Assembly (NCBI GenBank): GCA_964487505.1
Contig: CAZARD010000009.1
Coordinates: 4,603-68,602 of the forward strand
Length of the DNA stretch: 64,000 nt
Direction of reading: 5' to 3'
Origin: JAFDVJ01 sp964487505
GTDB lineage: Bacteria; Acidobacteriota; Blastocatellia; Pyrinomonadales; Pyrinomonadaceae
Shown: positions 56,331 through 64,000 of the stretch, in pieces
Numbering within the stretch: the first letter of the stretch is position 1
Layout of the letters: every line of letters starts with the position of its first letter
Translations under genes and position numbers: made by a program
Notes under the pieces: generated by a model
The model's input: the letters and a program-made list of their open reading frames with translations, nothing else
Told to the model about the DNA's origin: nothing
Database searches by the model: none

Positions 56331-57019
56331 CAAAACACTTTTCGGATCGATTCCGGCATCCAGTCGCGCAGGTCGGCCGCGACGGCGTCGGCCCCGGCGG
56401 CGCGGAGTTTTTCAGCTGAAACCGCGCTCGATATGCCGAGCGTTTTCATACCCGCGGCGCGCGCGCCTTCGATTCCCTGCGTCGCGTCCTCGACGACCAG
56501 CGTTTCGCCGTGGACCATCGGCAGGTGACCGTTCTTGATCCGGTACGAATCAAGCCTGCCGAAACCTTTGATGAACGCTTCCGGATCGGGCTTGTGCCGG
56601 GTGATGTCCTCGGCCGAAACGATCACCGGGAAGAATTTCAGCAGTCCGGCGGTTTCGAGCACAAACTCGATCTCGGCGCGTTTTGCCATCGACACGATGC
56701 CGAGCGCGAAGTCGCGCGCCGAGAGATGTATGAAATGCTCGGCGCCCCGGATCATCGGGATCTCCTTGGCGATCAGCTCGCGCCAACGCGCCGTTTTCGC
56801 CGCGCTGATCTCGGCCTGACGCTCGGACGAAAGTTCCTTGCCGGCCCGCTCGAAATTCGCCGCGATGAACGCCGCGTCGTCCATTCCCATACAGGCGAAA
56901 TAATCTTCCTCGGTCAGTTCGATCCCGTCTTCTTTGAGAATTTCCTGGTAGGCCTTCATCTGAACCCGCTCGTCATCCACGATGACGCCGTTGAAGTCGA
57001 ATAAGATTGCTTTGATCAT
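56330..57019 (-). CDS. HAD-superfamily phosphatase, beta-phosphoglucomutase-like
   Basis: 229 residues from ATG 57019; seven more upstream codons come from the heptamer repeat. Motif I reads LFDFNGVIVDDE: the nucleophile Asp9 is present but the second Asp (acid/base, residue 11) is Asn. Motif II is in LGIVSMAK, Lys of motif III in RHKPDPEAFIKGFGRL, and motif IV in VVEDATQGIEGARAAGMKTL. The cap is four-helical as in beta-PGM. It probably dephosphorylates or isomerises a small phosphosugar; the Asn suggests changed chemistry. Confidence 0.85.
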   Translation of the reverse strand: MIKAILFDFNGVIVDDERVQMKAYQEILKEDGIELTEEDYFACMGMDDAAFIAANFERAGKELSSERQAEISAAKTARWRELIAKEIPMIRGAEHFIHLSARDFALGIVSMAKRAEIEFVLETAGLLKFFPVIVSAEDITRHKPDPEAFIKGFGRLDSYRIKNGHLPMVHGETLVVEDATQGIEGARAAGMKTLGISSAVSAEKLRAAGADAVAADLRDWMPESIRKVF

Positions 57020-57020
57020 A

Positions 57021-57056
57021 TTTTCATTTGCGATTTCCAATTTGCGATTTGCAGTT
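57021..57056. repeat. Heptamer array, unit GATTTGC
   Basis: CATTTGCGATTTCCAATTTG and following units cover the HAD start region. It uses the same unit as 54058-54093. Confidence 0.7.
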
Positions 57057-57141
57057 ACGTTCTCGAAGGCAGAATTCGTTATCCTATTTATGGCCGAATT
57101 TGAAGCCGGATGCGGCCGCCATCCGAAATCCGAAATCCAAA

Positions 57142-57241
57142 NNNNNNNNNNNNNNNNNNNNNNNNNNNNNNNNNNNNNNNNNNNNNNNNNNNNNNNNNNN
57201 NNNNNNNNNNNNNNNNNNNNNNNNNNNNNNNNNNNNNNNNN
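57142..57241. other. Assembly gap (100 N)
   Basis: Flanked by heptamer arrays on both sides (ATCCGAAATCCAAA before, AAAATCTAAAATCCAAAATT after). Confidence 0.95.
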
Positions 57242-57262
57242 AAAATCTAAAATCCAAAATTG
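57242..57262. repeat. Heptamer array forming the end of the FAD oxidase gene
   Basis: On the minus strand this reads CCAATTTTGGATTTTAGATT; it encodes the final NFGF residues and stop of the FAD-linked oxidase, then enters the gap. Confidence 0.75.
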
Positions 57263-58725
57263 GCCCGGCCGAGGATTCCGTTCGGATCGAAGGCCCGTTT
57301 CAATTCGGCCATCTCGTTCAGGTAACGCTCGCCGTACTGAACGTAAAGATACTTCGCTTTGTGCTTGCCGATGCCGTGCTCGGCCGAGACGGTCCCGCCG
57401 AGCATTATCGATTGCGCGATGAAACGACCGTAAAGATGCCGCGCCCGAATAGCTTCTTCCTCGTTCTTCGGGATCATGTTCGCGTGCAGATGATTGTCGC
57501 CGATATGTCCGAAGATCACGTACTCAAGCCCGCTGGCTGCAAGCTTCTCCTTGTAAAACCTCAGAAACGACGCGAAGTTCGCGTCCGGAACCGCCATGTC
57601 GGTGCCGATCTTCTTCTGTTTGTAACGCACGATCCGCTCGTTGACGCCGACCGGCAACGCGTGGCGGAACTCGCGCAGCTTCTCGCGATCGGTCTCGGTC
57701 GTCGTGAACCACGAATGTTCGAGGTCGGCCCGGTGTTTCTCGAGCAGATCGTTCCACGCGGCGAGCAACCCGTCCTCGGACGCGGAGTCGGTCTCCTGCT
57801 CGAAATAGATGGCGCCGCGCGCCGTCTTCGGAATGTCAGGAAAGCGCTCGGAGATGAACGCGAGCGCGCGGTCGTCGAAATACTCGAGCAGCGATGCCGA
57901 GATCGGGTTGGCGGCATTCGTTTCGTCGCGGTTGGCGAACGAGAACGACCGCGCTTCGTCGACGAAACGGAGCAGATCGGCTTCGTCATCGAAGAAAACG
58001 ATGCCGCTGAAGAATGATTCGGGCTTGCGCACGAGTCCGAGTTCGGCCTCGACGATGACGCCGAGCGTGCCTTCGCTGCCGATGAAAAGATCGACCGCGT
58101 CGACCCTGTCCGCGGTGTAATAGCCGCTGGTGATCTTCCTCACGTCCGGTTGGCGATAGGTTGGGATCGCCGCCGTTATCGCGCGTCCCGAGTCGGTAAT
58201 GATCTCGATCGAACCGCGGTTGGAAAAGACCTTGCCCCGCTCGAGCGTGAGCGTGTCGCCGTCGGCGAGCACGACCTTCAGCGATCGGACAAAATTCCGG
58301 GTCGCGCCGTATTTGAAACTTCGGGCACCCGAGGCGTTGGTCGCGATCGTGCCTCCGATCTGACAACTCCATTCGGTCGGGTCGGGCGGATAGAAGAGCC
58401 CGACGGAATCGACCGCGCGCTGCAGATCCTGCAAAATCGTACCGGCTCCGACGCGAACCGAGAGCGCCTCGGAATCGATCGCACCGATCGTGTCAAATCT
58501 CTCCAATGACAGGATATATCCACCGAACGGGACGGCTCCGCCGACGGTTCCGGTGCGCGCGCCGGAGATCGTCACCGGCGTCGCGGACCGGTCCGCGTCG
58601 CGCAGGATCGAGGCGATCTCATCGACAGTTTCGGGGATGAAGAGTTTTTCGGCGTGTCCGCCGGGAATATTGCTCGCGTCGGTAAGGTAGTCTTGGATCT
58701 CGTCTGGCGCGGTCTTGACCTGCAT
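57247..58725 (-). CDS. FAD-linked oxidase, GlcD/D-lactate dehydrogenase type
   Basis: 492 residues. N-terminal PCMH-type FAD-binding domain (about 30-210: ISGARTGTVGGAVPFGGYIL, WSCQIGGTIATNASGARSFK) and FAD-oxidase C domain (about 230-490) with GHIGDNHLHANMIP and VSAEHGIGKHKAKYL. It oxidises D-lactate or glycolate. D-lactate is the by-product of MurQ, so a link to cell-wall recycling is plausible but distance and strand do not prove it. Relatives end '..NPGNIF'; here the end is ILGRANFGF with the array supplying the stop. Confidence 0.9.
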   Translation of the reverse strand: MQVKTAPDEIQDYLTDASNIPGGHAEKLFIPETVDEIASILRDADRSATPVTISGARTGTVGGAVPFGGYILSLERFDTIGAIDSEALSVRVGAGTILQDLQRAVDSVGLFYPPDPTEWSCQIGGTIATNASGARSFKYGATRNFVRSLKVVLADGDTLTLERGKVFSNRGSIEIITDSGRAITAAIPTYRQPDVRKITSGYYTADRVDAVDLFIGSEGTLGVIVEAELGLVRKPESFFSGIVFFDDEADLLRFVDEARSFSFANRDETNAANPISASLLEYFDDRALAFISERFPDIPKTARGAIYFEQETDSASEDGLLAAWNDLLEKHRADLEHSWFTTTETDREKLREFRHALPVGVNERIVRYKQKKIGTDMAVPDANFASFLRFYKEKLAASGLEYVIFGHIGDNHLHANMIPKNEEEAIRARHLYGRFIAQSIMLGGTVSAEHGIGKHKAKYLYVQYGERYLNEMAELKRAFDPNGILGRANFGF

Positions 58726-58968
58726 AGCAGTATTCTAAGTCAAAACCGCGACGCCGCCAAAAACGAGCTCTTTCGGATTCGCGATCTCATTCGCGACGGC
58801 GCGGACAGCTTGTCTGTGAAATGCTCGGAGGTCCGTGTCGGATCGGCGCCGGACCGATCCCCGGGGCCGAAACCCCGGGGAAAGATGCGAAAAATTAAGA
58901 GCGTCACCGAAAATGACGGGTCGGCTTGAACGGATTTTCGGCGCTCCGAATCCGCGCAAGTCCCGAAA
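58726..58968. other. Intergenic region, no gene seen
   Basis: Contains a strong GC hairpin (CCCCGGGG at 58859-58866 and 58873-58880 around CCGAAA). It has no T run on either side, so a role as terminator of the FG-GAP gene is only possible. Confidence 0.45.
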
Positions 58969-60345
58969 CTACCGGGAATCGAACCGGGCGACCGCAAAAT
59001 CGTTGCGAATCCCCCAAGGCGTGACCTCGGCCGTGTTGTCGAAACTCCTGAAAACCCAGAAATTGCTTTGCGCCCCGGTCGTCGCGCCATTTCTGTAAAC
59101 CGCCACGTCGGTGCGCGCATCGCCGTCGTAATCGCCCTGCGCCGGAAAGTCGGAACTAATGCCGAACGTGCGCGTCACGAATTGCCCGTTCGAGCTCTGT
59201 AGAATCCACCAGACCAACGGCGAAGTGCCGGCGGCTCCCGTTCTCGCGGCCGCGAAATCGAACTTGCCGTCGCCGTCATAATCGCCTGGAACGATGTAGT
59301 CCGTCTGGAAGTTGCCCCACTGCTGGAACGCGACGGTCGCATCCGAACTGCGATAGATTATGAACGTGTTGTTCGGAACCAACCCGACACGATAGACCGC
59401 AAGATCGAACTTGCCGTCGCCGTCGTAATCTCCCGGAACCGGAGTATCGAAAGAATTGACGCCGTCCCCGGTCGTTCCGAACGGAACGACGAGGTCCGTG
59501 CCGAGGGTCTGCAATCCGAGCGTGCTCCGCCGGACCCACCAGAACGCTTGCGCGCCGGCGGCAGCGCCGGGCCGGAATACGGCAAGATCCGTTATTCCGT
59601 CGCCGTCGAAATCGCGGTTGACCGCCGCGTCTCCGCCGAGTCCGAACGCGATCTGCTGGGCGACCGAATCCGAGGACCGAAGAATCCAGAAATAGCTCTG
59701 CGTCGCGGTCGTCGCACCGTCGCGGTAGATCGCGAAATCGTCCTTACCGTCGCCGTCATAGTCGCCCGGCGTCGGGAAATCGGTCGCGGCGTCGCCAAAC
59801 ACGGCGGTCTGGAGACCGCTGGTCGTGTTGGAGTTCCAGTACGTGATCGACTGCGGGGCGACGGTCGGAAAGCGCAGGACGCTGAAATCCTGTCGTCCGT
59901 CGCCGTCAAAATCGACCGGGCGCTTGATGCCGAGCTGGCCGCGGATCTCGCCGCCGGGGAAATTGTTCGAATGCACGTTTACATAACCGAGATGCTGGCG
60001 GACCTGGCCGAGCTGCGTCGGGGTGATCGTTCCGGTTCCGGTGATTGTGCCCGACGTTCCGCCCACGGTGCCGAAATTTATCGCGACCGGCCCGTTTGCC
60101 CCGATCGCGGCAATATGGATGTGCGATGCGGTCTGCGCCGAGGACAAACCGTTGAAGACGACCGTGAACGAGATCGCGCCCGTCTGTTCGTTGACCACGA
60201 CGCGCGCATAGCCGGTTGCCGTAGTTGCCGCGGCCGGAACTTCCTGCGCTCCGGTCAAATATGCGTAAAACGTTTCCGCGCGGACCGTGCCGAGCGACAT
60301 TAGAAAGATCGCCGATGCGATCAAAAACATCCGGAGTTTACCCAT
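58969..60345 (-). CDS. Secreted CHRD / FG-GAP repeat protein
   Basis: 458 residues. Signal peptide (FLIASAIFLMSLGTVRA), CHRD domain (about 24-140: LTGAQEVPAAATTATGYARV, ASHIHIAAIG), then six FG-GAP/VCBS-like repeats each starting with a calcium-binding loop (DFDGDGRQDFSV about 144, DYDGDGKDDFAIYR, DFDGDGITDLAVFRP, DYDGDGKFDLAVYR, DYDGDGKFDFAAAR, DYDGDARTDVAVYR), consistent with a beta-propeller. AAAGGAGAC ribosome binding site. It is likely exported to the surface; binding partner unknown. Confidence 0.88.
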   Translation of the reverse strand: MGKLRMFLIASAIFLMSLGTVRAETFYAYLTGAQEVPAAATTATGYARVVVNEQTGAISFTVVFNGLSSAQTASHIHIAAIGANGPVAINFGTVGGTSGTITGTGTITPTQLGQVRQHLGYVNVHSNNFPGGEIRGQLGIKRPVDFDGDGRQDFSVLRFPTVAPQSITYWNSNTTSGLQTAVFGDAATDFPTPGDYDGDGKDDFAIYRDGATTATQSYFWILRSSDSVAQQIAFGLGGDAAVNRDFDGDGITDLAVFRPGAAAGAQAFWWVRRSTLGLQTLGTDLVVPFGTTGDGVNSFDTPVPGDYDGDGKFDLAVYRVGLVPNNTFIIYRSSDATVAFQQWGNFQTDYIVPGDYDGDGKFDFAAARTGAAGTSPLVWWILQSSNGQFVTRTFGISSDFPAQGDYDGDARTDVAVYRNGATTGAQSNFWVFRSFDNTAEVTPWGIRNDFAVARFDSR

Positions 60346-60564
60346 CGTTTGTCTCCTTTAAGAATCAGATTTGGGTCAAACCTACACCCGCGCCGGAAAC
60401 AAGTCAATGCATATCGGCCAAAGCTACGAAACTTGGATCTGCCGCTGGCGAGCGTATCGGAACTTGTCGCGAGGTTCGGGCGTGATCCGGTTCCCGGTGC
60501 TGTTTGCTTCCGGGCGCACGCCGCCGGCAATTCGGGCCGCCCGACCCGGTGCCCCGACCGTCGT

Positions 60565-61692
60565 TCAGCGCAGCCTCGGCTTTCGCGTCGCGAAAAAATC
60601 GAGGTCGTTGCGGGTGTCGGTATGATGAATGATGTGACGGATGGGCCTGAATCGAAACCGCGGATTGAACGGCGCGATCTCGTAGAGGAATCCGGTCGCG
60701 CGATCCGGAAAAACGTACCGCCCATCCGCGTCGGTGACGACCGTCATCAGAGTCTGCGACGACGACGCAAGCTTGATCCGGACGAGCGAGTTGGACAACG
60801 GCGAGCCGCCGGGCGTTGCAAGCCGTCCGCTCAGAGACCGGTTCACCGAAGGCGTATTGAAGACCGAGTCATTCGAATACTCGGGTCCGGCCATCGGATT
60901 GCCCCCGAATCTCCTGATCCCGTGATTCGACCCGGTCGCATCGATAATCAAATCGCCCGAGCCTTCAAAAAAATGATAGAGGGCGACGGTTGCGTCATCC
61001 TCGATCGGATGCAACGCTGGTCGCGCGAACGCCGCGCCGTAGCGGACGATATCCGAAATTCTTATCTCGTCGATCCAACCGCGAAACGACGGGTATTCGA
61101 ATCCGGCGTCGTGCTTTTCGGCGCCGATGACAAGGAACGGATCGCTGTTCGGATAGTTCGTCGCGCGACCGTTACGGTACCCGATGTCGCCGGTACCTCC
61201 GTTTCCGCTCGCGTCGATCGCTCCATCGACGAATATCCTCATCAAACCATCGGAGCGCCGGCGAACCGCGGCGACGTGATGCCAGTTTCCGTCGGCGACG
61301 TTTGTCGTTCCGCAGATCGTGATGCTCCCGGGCCCGGCGTCCACCCCGAAGACAATCCGGCCGTTGCCGAGCGCGATGCCGTAGTCGCCGAAATCTCCAG
61401 CACCATAAACGTCGCGATCGAAAATGGTATTCCCGGTGATCCAACGATCGCCGCCGGAAACCGAAGAGCAATCCACCGTGCCGGTGTTGCTTCCCGGCTG
61501 TGCCCTGATCCAGAACTCGATTGTCAGATCGCTTCCGAGATTGACGGAACGGTGCGGATTGTCGAGCGGAATCTTTACGCGATCGATATCCCCGGTTCCA
61601 TTGCCGAAGAAACGCATCGAATAATCGCTTCCGTATGCGGTCACCGCAGACGCGAGCAGAACGAGCAACAAACCCGGTAAGTTCCCGACCAT
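60565..61692 (-). CDS. Secreted LamG-domain protein with C-terminal Cna/carboxypeptidase-like domain
   Basis: 375 residues. Signal peptide (LPGLLLVLLASAVTAYGS), a concanavalin-like LamG domain (about 25-250: SDLTIEFWIRAQPGSNTG, NWHHVAAVRRRSDGLMRIFV, FRGWIDEIRISDIVRY), a linker, then a beta-sandwich with SLSGRLATPGGSPLSNSLVR and VVTDADGRYVFPD typical of carboxypeptidase-regulatory domains. LamG domains bind glycans or proteins. Probably surface-exposed. It shares strand with its FG-GAP neighbour across a ~220-bp gap with no visible gene. Confidence 0.82.
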   Translation of the reverse strand: MVGNLPGLLLVLLASAVTAYGSDYSMRFFGNGTGDIDRVKIPLDNPHRSVNLGSDLTIEFWIRAQPGSNTGTVDCSSVSGGDRWITGNTIFDRDVYGAGDFGDYGIALGNGRIVFGVDAGPGSITICGTTNVADGNWHHVAAVRRRSDGLMRIFVDGAIDASGNGGTGDIGYRNGRATNYPNSDPFLVIGAEKHDAGFEYPSFRGWIDEIRISDIVRYGAAFARPALHPIEDDATVALYHFFEGSGDLIIDATGSNHGIRRFGGNPMAGPEYSNDSVFNTPSVNRSLSGRLATPGGSPLSNSLVRIKLASSSQTLMTVVTDADGRYVFPDRATGFLYEIAPFNPRFRFRPIRHIIHHTDTRNDLDFFATRKPRLR

Positions 61693-61770
61693 AGAGACGA
61701 TATTAGCGTTGGCCCGAGGTTCGAATCAAGAAATTTCTCGCGGTGGCGGACGGCCCGCTTTTGTGCGAAG

Positions 61771-63759
61771 TCAGGACAACGACATCTGTCGTTCGCGAAG
61801 ATACCGGAGCTTGTCTCGAAGTTCGGCAGCGCGCTCGAACTTCATCTCCTTCGCCGCCTCGCGCATCTCGCGTTCGAGCCCGGCGATCGTCTCCTTGATC
61901 TGCTTCGGCGAGAACTCTTCGTACGCGTCGAGTTCGAGGGGAACCTTGAAGTAATCGGCCTCATATGCGGTGACGAGCGTCGACTCGATCGACTTGACGA
62001 TCGTCGTCGGCGTGATCCCGTTTTCGGCGTTGTATTCTTCCTGCACGCGCCGCCGGCGTTCGGTCTCATCGATCGCACGCCTCATCGAATCCGTGATCTT
62101 GTCGGCATAAAGTATCGCTTTTCCGCCGGAGTTTCGAGCCGCGCGGCCGATGGTCTGGATCAGCGAGCGCTCGGACCGCAAAAAGCCTTCCTTGTCGGCG
62201 TCGAGGATCGCGACGAGCGAGACTTCCGGAAGATCGAGCCCCTCGCGCAGAAGATTGATGCCGACCAGAACGTCGAACTCGCCGCGCCGCAAATCGCGCA
62301 GGATGCGTATGCGCTCGAGCGTGTCGATGTCCGAATGAAGGTACGTCACGCGGACGCCGACCTCCGCAAAATACTCGGAAAGCGATTCGGCCATTTTTTT
62401 CGTCAACGTCGTCACGAGCACACGCTCGTTGCGCTCCGAACGGACGCGGACCTCGTTCAGCAGATCGTCGATCTGCCCGCGCACCGGCCGCACCTCGACC
62501 TCCGGATCGAGCAGGCCGGTCGGGCGTATGATCTGTTCGATCACCTCGCCCTCGGTCTGCCTGAGCTCGAAATCGCCGGGCGTCGCCGAAACATAGATCG
62601 TCTGGCCGCGTATCGCCTCGAATTCCTCGAAACAGAGCGGCCGGTTGTCCTTCGCCGACGGCAGGCGGAATCCGTACTCGACGAGCGTGCCCTTTCGCGA
62701 TTGGTCGCCCTTGTACATCGCGCCGAGCTGCGGGACGGTCTGGTGCGACTCGTCGATGACGATGATCGTGTCCTCGGGCAAATAATGAAGCAGTGTCGGC
62801 GGCGGCTCGCCCGGTTTCTTGCCGGTCAGGTGGCGCGAGTAATTCTCGATGCCGTGGCAGAACCCCATTTCCTTGATCATTTCGAGATCGTACATCGTCC
62901 GCTGATGAAGTCTCTGCGATTCAACGAGCTTGCCCTGTTTGATCAGCTCCTCTTCCCACCACACGAGTTCCTCGCGAATGGTTTTCAGGGCGCGTTTGAT
63001 CGTGCCCTGCGACATCACGTAATGCGTTTTCGGGTAGATCGGAAGGCGCGTTTCGTGCTTCGCCTTGACCTCGCCGAGAAGCGGGTCGATGGAATAGACG
63101 CCGTCGATCTCGTCACCCCAGAACTCGATCCGATATGCCTCGTCCTGATAGCTCGGATAGATCTCGACAATGTCGCCGCGGACGCGGAAGTTCCCGCGTT
63201 CGAAATTGATCTCGGCGCGCTCATACTGGAGCTCGACGAGTTTTCGGAGCAGGTCTTCGCGCTTCATCTCCATTCCGGGCTCGACGAACAAGAGCATTCC
63301 GTAGTAGGCGTCCGGATCGCCGAGTCCGTAGATGCACGATACTGACGCGACGACTATCACGTCGCGACGTTCGAAAAGCGCGCGGGTCGCGCTCAACCGC
63401 AAGCGGTCGATCTCGTCATTGATCGTTGCCTCTTTCTCGATGTAAAGGTCGGACGCAGGCACGTAGGCCTCGGGCTGGTAATAGTCGTAATAGGAAACGA
63501 AATACTCGACCGCGTTCTCGGGGAAGAATGTCTTGAACTCCTGGTAGAGTTGCGCGGCAAGCGTCTTGTTGTGGGCCAGCACGAGCGTCGGACGCTGGAC
63601 GCGATCGATGACGTTGGCGATGGTGAAGGTCTTTCCGCTGCCGGTGATCCCGAGCAGTACCTGGTTGCGCGTGCCGTCGTTGAGCGCGGCGACGATCTGC
63701 TCGATCGCCTGCGGCTGATCGCCCTTAGGCCGATTTTCAGAGATAAGACGAAATTTCAC
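61771..63759 (-). CDS. uvrB: Excinuclease ABC subunit B
   Basis: 662 residues, canonical length. UvrB is the damage-verifying helicase of nucleotide excision repair. Walker A LLGITGSGKTFT (about 36-46), the beta-hairpin region YYDYYQPEAYVP, DEAH-like VIDESHQT, helicase motif VI IQTIGRAARN, and the C-terminal UvrC-binding domain (LEREMREAAKEMKFERAAEL) are all present. Nothing unusual; chromosomal core gene with no partner adjacent. Confidence 0.98.
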   Translation of the reverse strand: MKFRLISENRPKGDQPQAIEQIVAALNDGTRNQVLLGITGSGKTFTIANVIDRVQRPTLVLAHNKTLAAQLYQEFKTFFPENAVEYFVSYYDYYQPEAYVPASDLYIEKEATINDEIDRLRLSATRALFERRDVIVVASVSCIYGLGDPDAYYGMLLFVEPGMEMKREDLLRKLVELQYERAEINFERGNFRVRGDIVEIYPSYQDEAYRIEFWGDEIDGVYSIDPLLGEVKAKHETRLPIYPKTHYVMSQGTIKRALKTIREELVWWEEELIKQGKLVESQRLHQRTMYDLEMIKEMGFCHGIENYSRHLTGKKPGEPPPTLLHYLPEDTIIVIDESHQTVPQLGAMYKGDQSRKGTLVEYGFRLPSAKDNRPLCFEEFEAIRGQTIYVSATPGDFELRQTEGEVIEQIIRPTGLLDPEVEVRPVRGQIDDLLNEVRVRSERNERVLVTTLTKKMAESLSEYFAEVGVRVTYLHSDIDTLERIRILRDLRRGEFDVLVGINLLREGLDLPEVSLVAILDADKEGFLRSERSLIQTIGRAARNSGGKAILYADKITDSMRRAIDETERRRRVQEEYNAENGITPTTIVKSIESTLVTAYEADYFKVPLELDAYEEFSPKQIKETIAGLEREMREAAKEMKFERAAELRDKLRYLRERQMSLS

Positions 63760-63785
63760 TCATAAATTGTATCGGAAGAAGGGTG

Positions 63786-63915
63786 AAAATTCCAGAATCG
63801 AAGAGCCAGATTCCAGATCCTTGATTCCAAGATTCCAGATTCCAAGATTCCAGTGCCGTGAGGCATTCGATGAAAGCCTGGAATCTGGAATCTGGACTCT
63901 TGGAATCTGGGAGGC
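63786..63915. repeat. Facing heptamer arrays, unit ATTCCAG
   Basis: GATTCCAAGATTCCAGATTC-type units (left arm, 63786-63852) face GGAATCTGGAATCTGGA units (right arm, about 63880-63913) across a ~30-bp core. It starts 27 bp upstream of uvrB. Confidence 0.85.
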
Positions 63916-63956
63916 TGTCGGAATAACCAGCAATTTCGGATTTGGTAAGGTTTCAG

Positions 63957-64000
63957 CGTGCGGAGCGCGCGACGTATCGATAGCACCGCGTGGAGCGGAG
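63957..64000. repeat. Partial second copy of the nested palindromic element
   Basis: CAGCGTGCGGAGCGCGC, then TAGCACC and GTGGAGCGGAG, matches 54350-54392; similarity extends upstream to about 63921. The element continues past the window edge. Confidence 0.75.

Noticed and set aside
58966..58992. T-arm-like sequence (CCCGGTTCGATTCCCGG on the minus strand) resembling a tRNA end
   Set aside because: It is the coding end of the FG-GAP gene (ARFDSR-stop) and has no acceptor, D or anticodon arm.

Overview
The window is a GC-rich (roughly 60%) scaffold with five runs of exactly 100 N, so it looks like a draft or metagenome-assembled genome. Gene content points to Acidobacteriota, most likely Blastocatellia/Pyrinomonadales: an Oar-like TonB receptor with an N-terminal carboxypeptidase-regulatory domain, a VWFA-like secreted protein, CHRD/FG-GAP and LamG secreted proteins, a sigma factor with a membrane-anchored partner, and a fused E1 alpha-beta dehydrogenase. 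This assignment is inferred from gene types, not from a marker phylogeny.

Layout. 1-9.5 kb: a lipoprotein cut by the left edge, a DECR2-like dehydrogenase, a zinc-ribbon/J-domain pair, an OsmC/YARHG pair, a glycine-zipper protein, an AlkZ-like protein and a small secreted Cys protein. 9.5-16.6 kb: MATE exporter, decayed HigBA toxin-antitoxin module, E1 alpha-beta fusion, M1 aminopeptidase, TPR protein. 16.7-24.8 kb: eight tightly packed plus-strand genes ending in a tripartite ABC exporter (ATPase, double-FtsX permease, HlyD adaptor). 25-29.4 kb: membrane protein, SPL-like radical SAM protein, DUF4436 protein, two lipoproteins. 29.4-32.2 kb: a graveyard with an RHS core remnant, an orphan toxin-tip/lipoprotein pair, a possible HsdR tail, a 22-bp inverted repeat, a tRNA-Thr 3' half and an intact tRNA-Arg(CCT). 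32.3-37 kb: apt, acylphosphatase, a chlorite-dismutase-family protein, sigma/anti-sigma pair, nagA. 37-41 kb: TonB receptor. 41-52.6 kb: peptidoglycan-sugar salvage. 52.7-64 kb: a LysA-type decarboxylase, a helical-repeat protein, HAD phosphatase, FAD-linked oxidase, CHRD/FG-GAP and LamG proteins, uvrB.

The most coherent functional story is a MurNAc/GlcNAc recycling locus: a beta-lactamase-fold domain fused to a DUF1343/NamZ domain, a divergent LysR regulator, an amino-sugar kinase, MurQ, an SH3b protein, an SSS symporter and a GH3 NagZ, with nagA 4 kb away. It mirrors the Bacillus NagZ-AmiE-NamZ-MurQ set but fuses two enzymes that are separate there and uses a sodium symporter and a kinase instead of a PTS.

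The most unusual non-coding signal is a family of heptanucleotide arrays. The unit sequence differs from site to site but is always 7 nt. Arrays usually sit as two facing arms around a short core, hug the ends of genes, and in three cases encode the last residues and stop codon of the adjoining gene. Three further repeat families (a 31-bp inverted repeat, a GCAAGCG-GGA-CGCTTGC hairpin, and a ~230-bp nested palindrome with apparently covarying stems) are dispersed through the window. The assembly gaps sit on these repeats.
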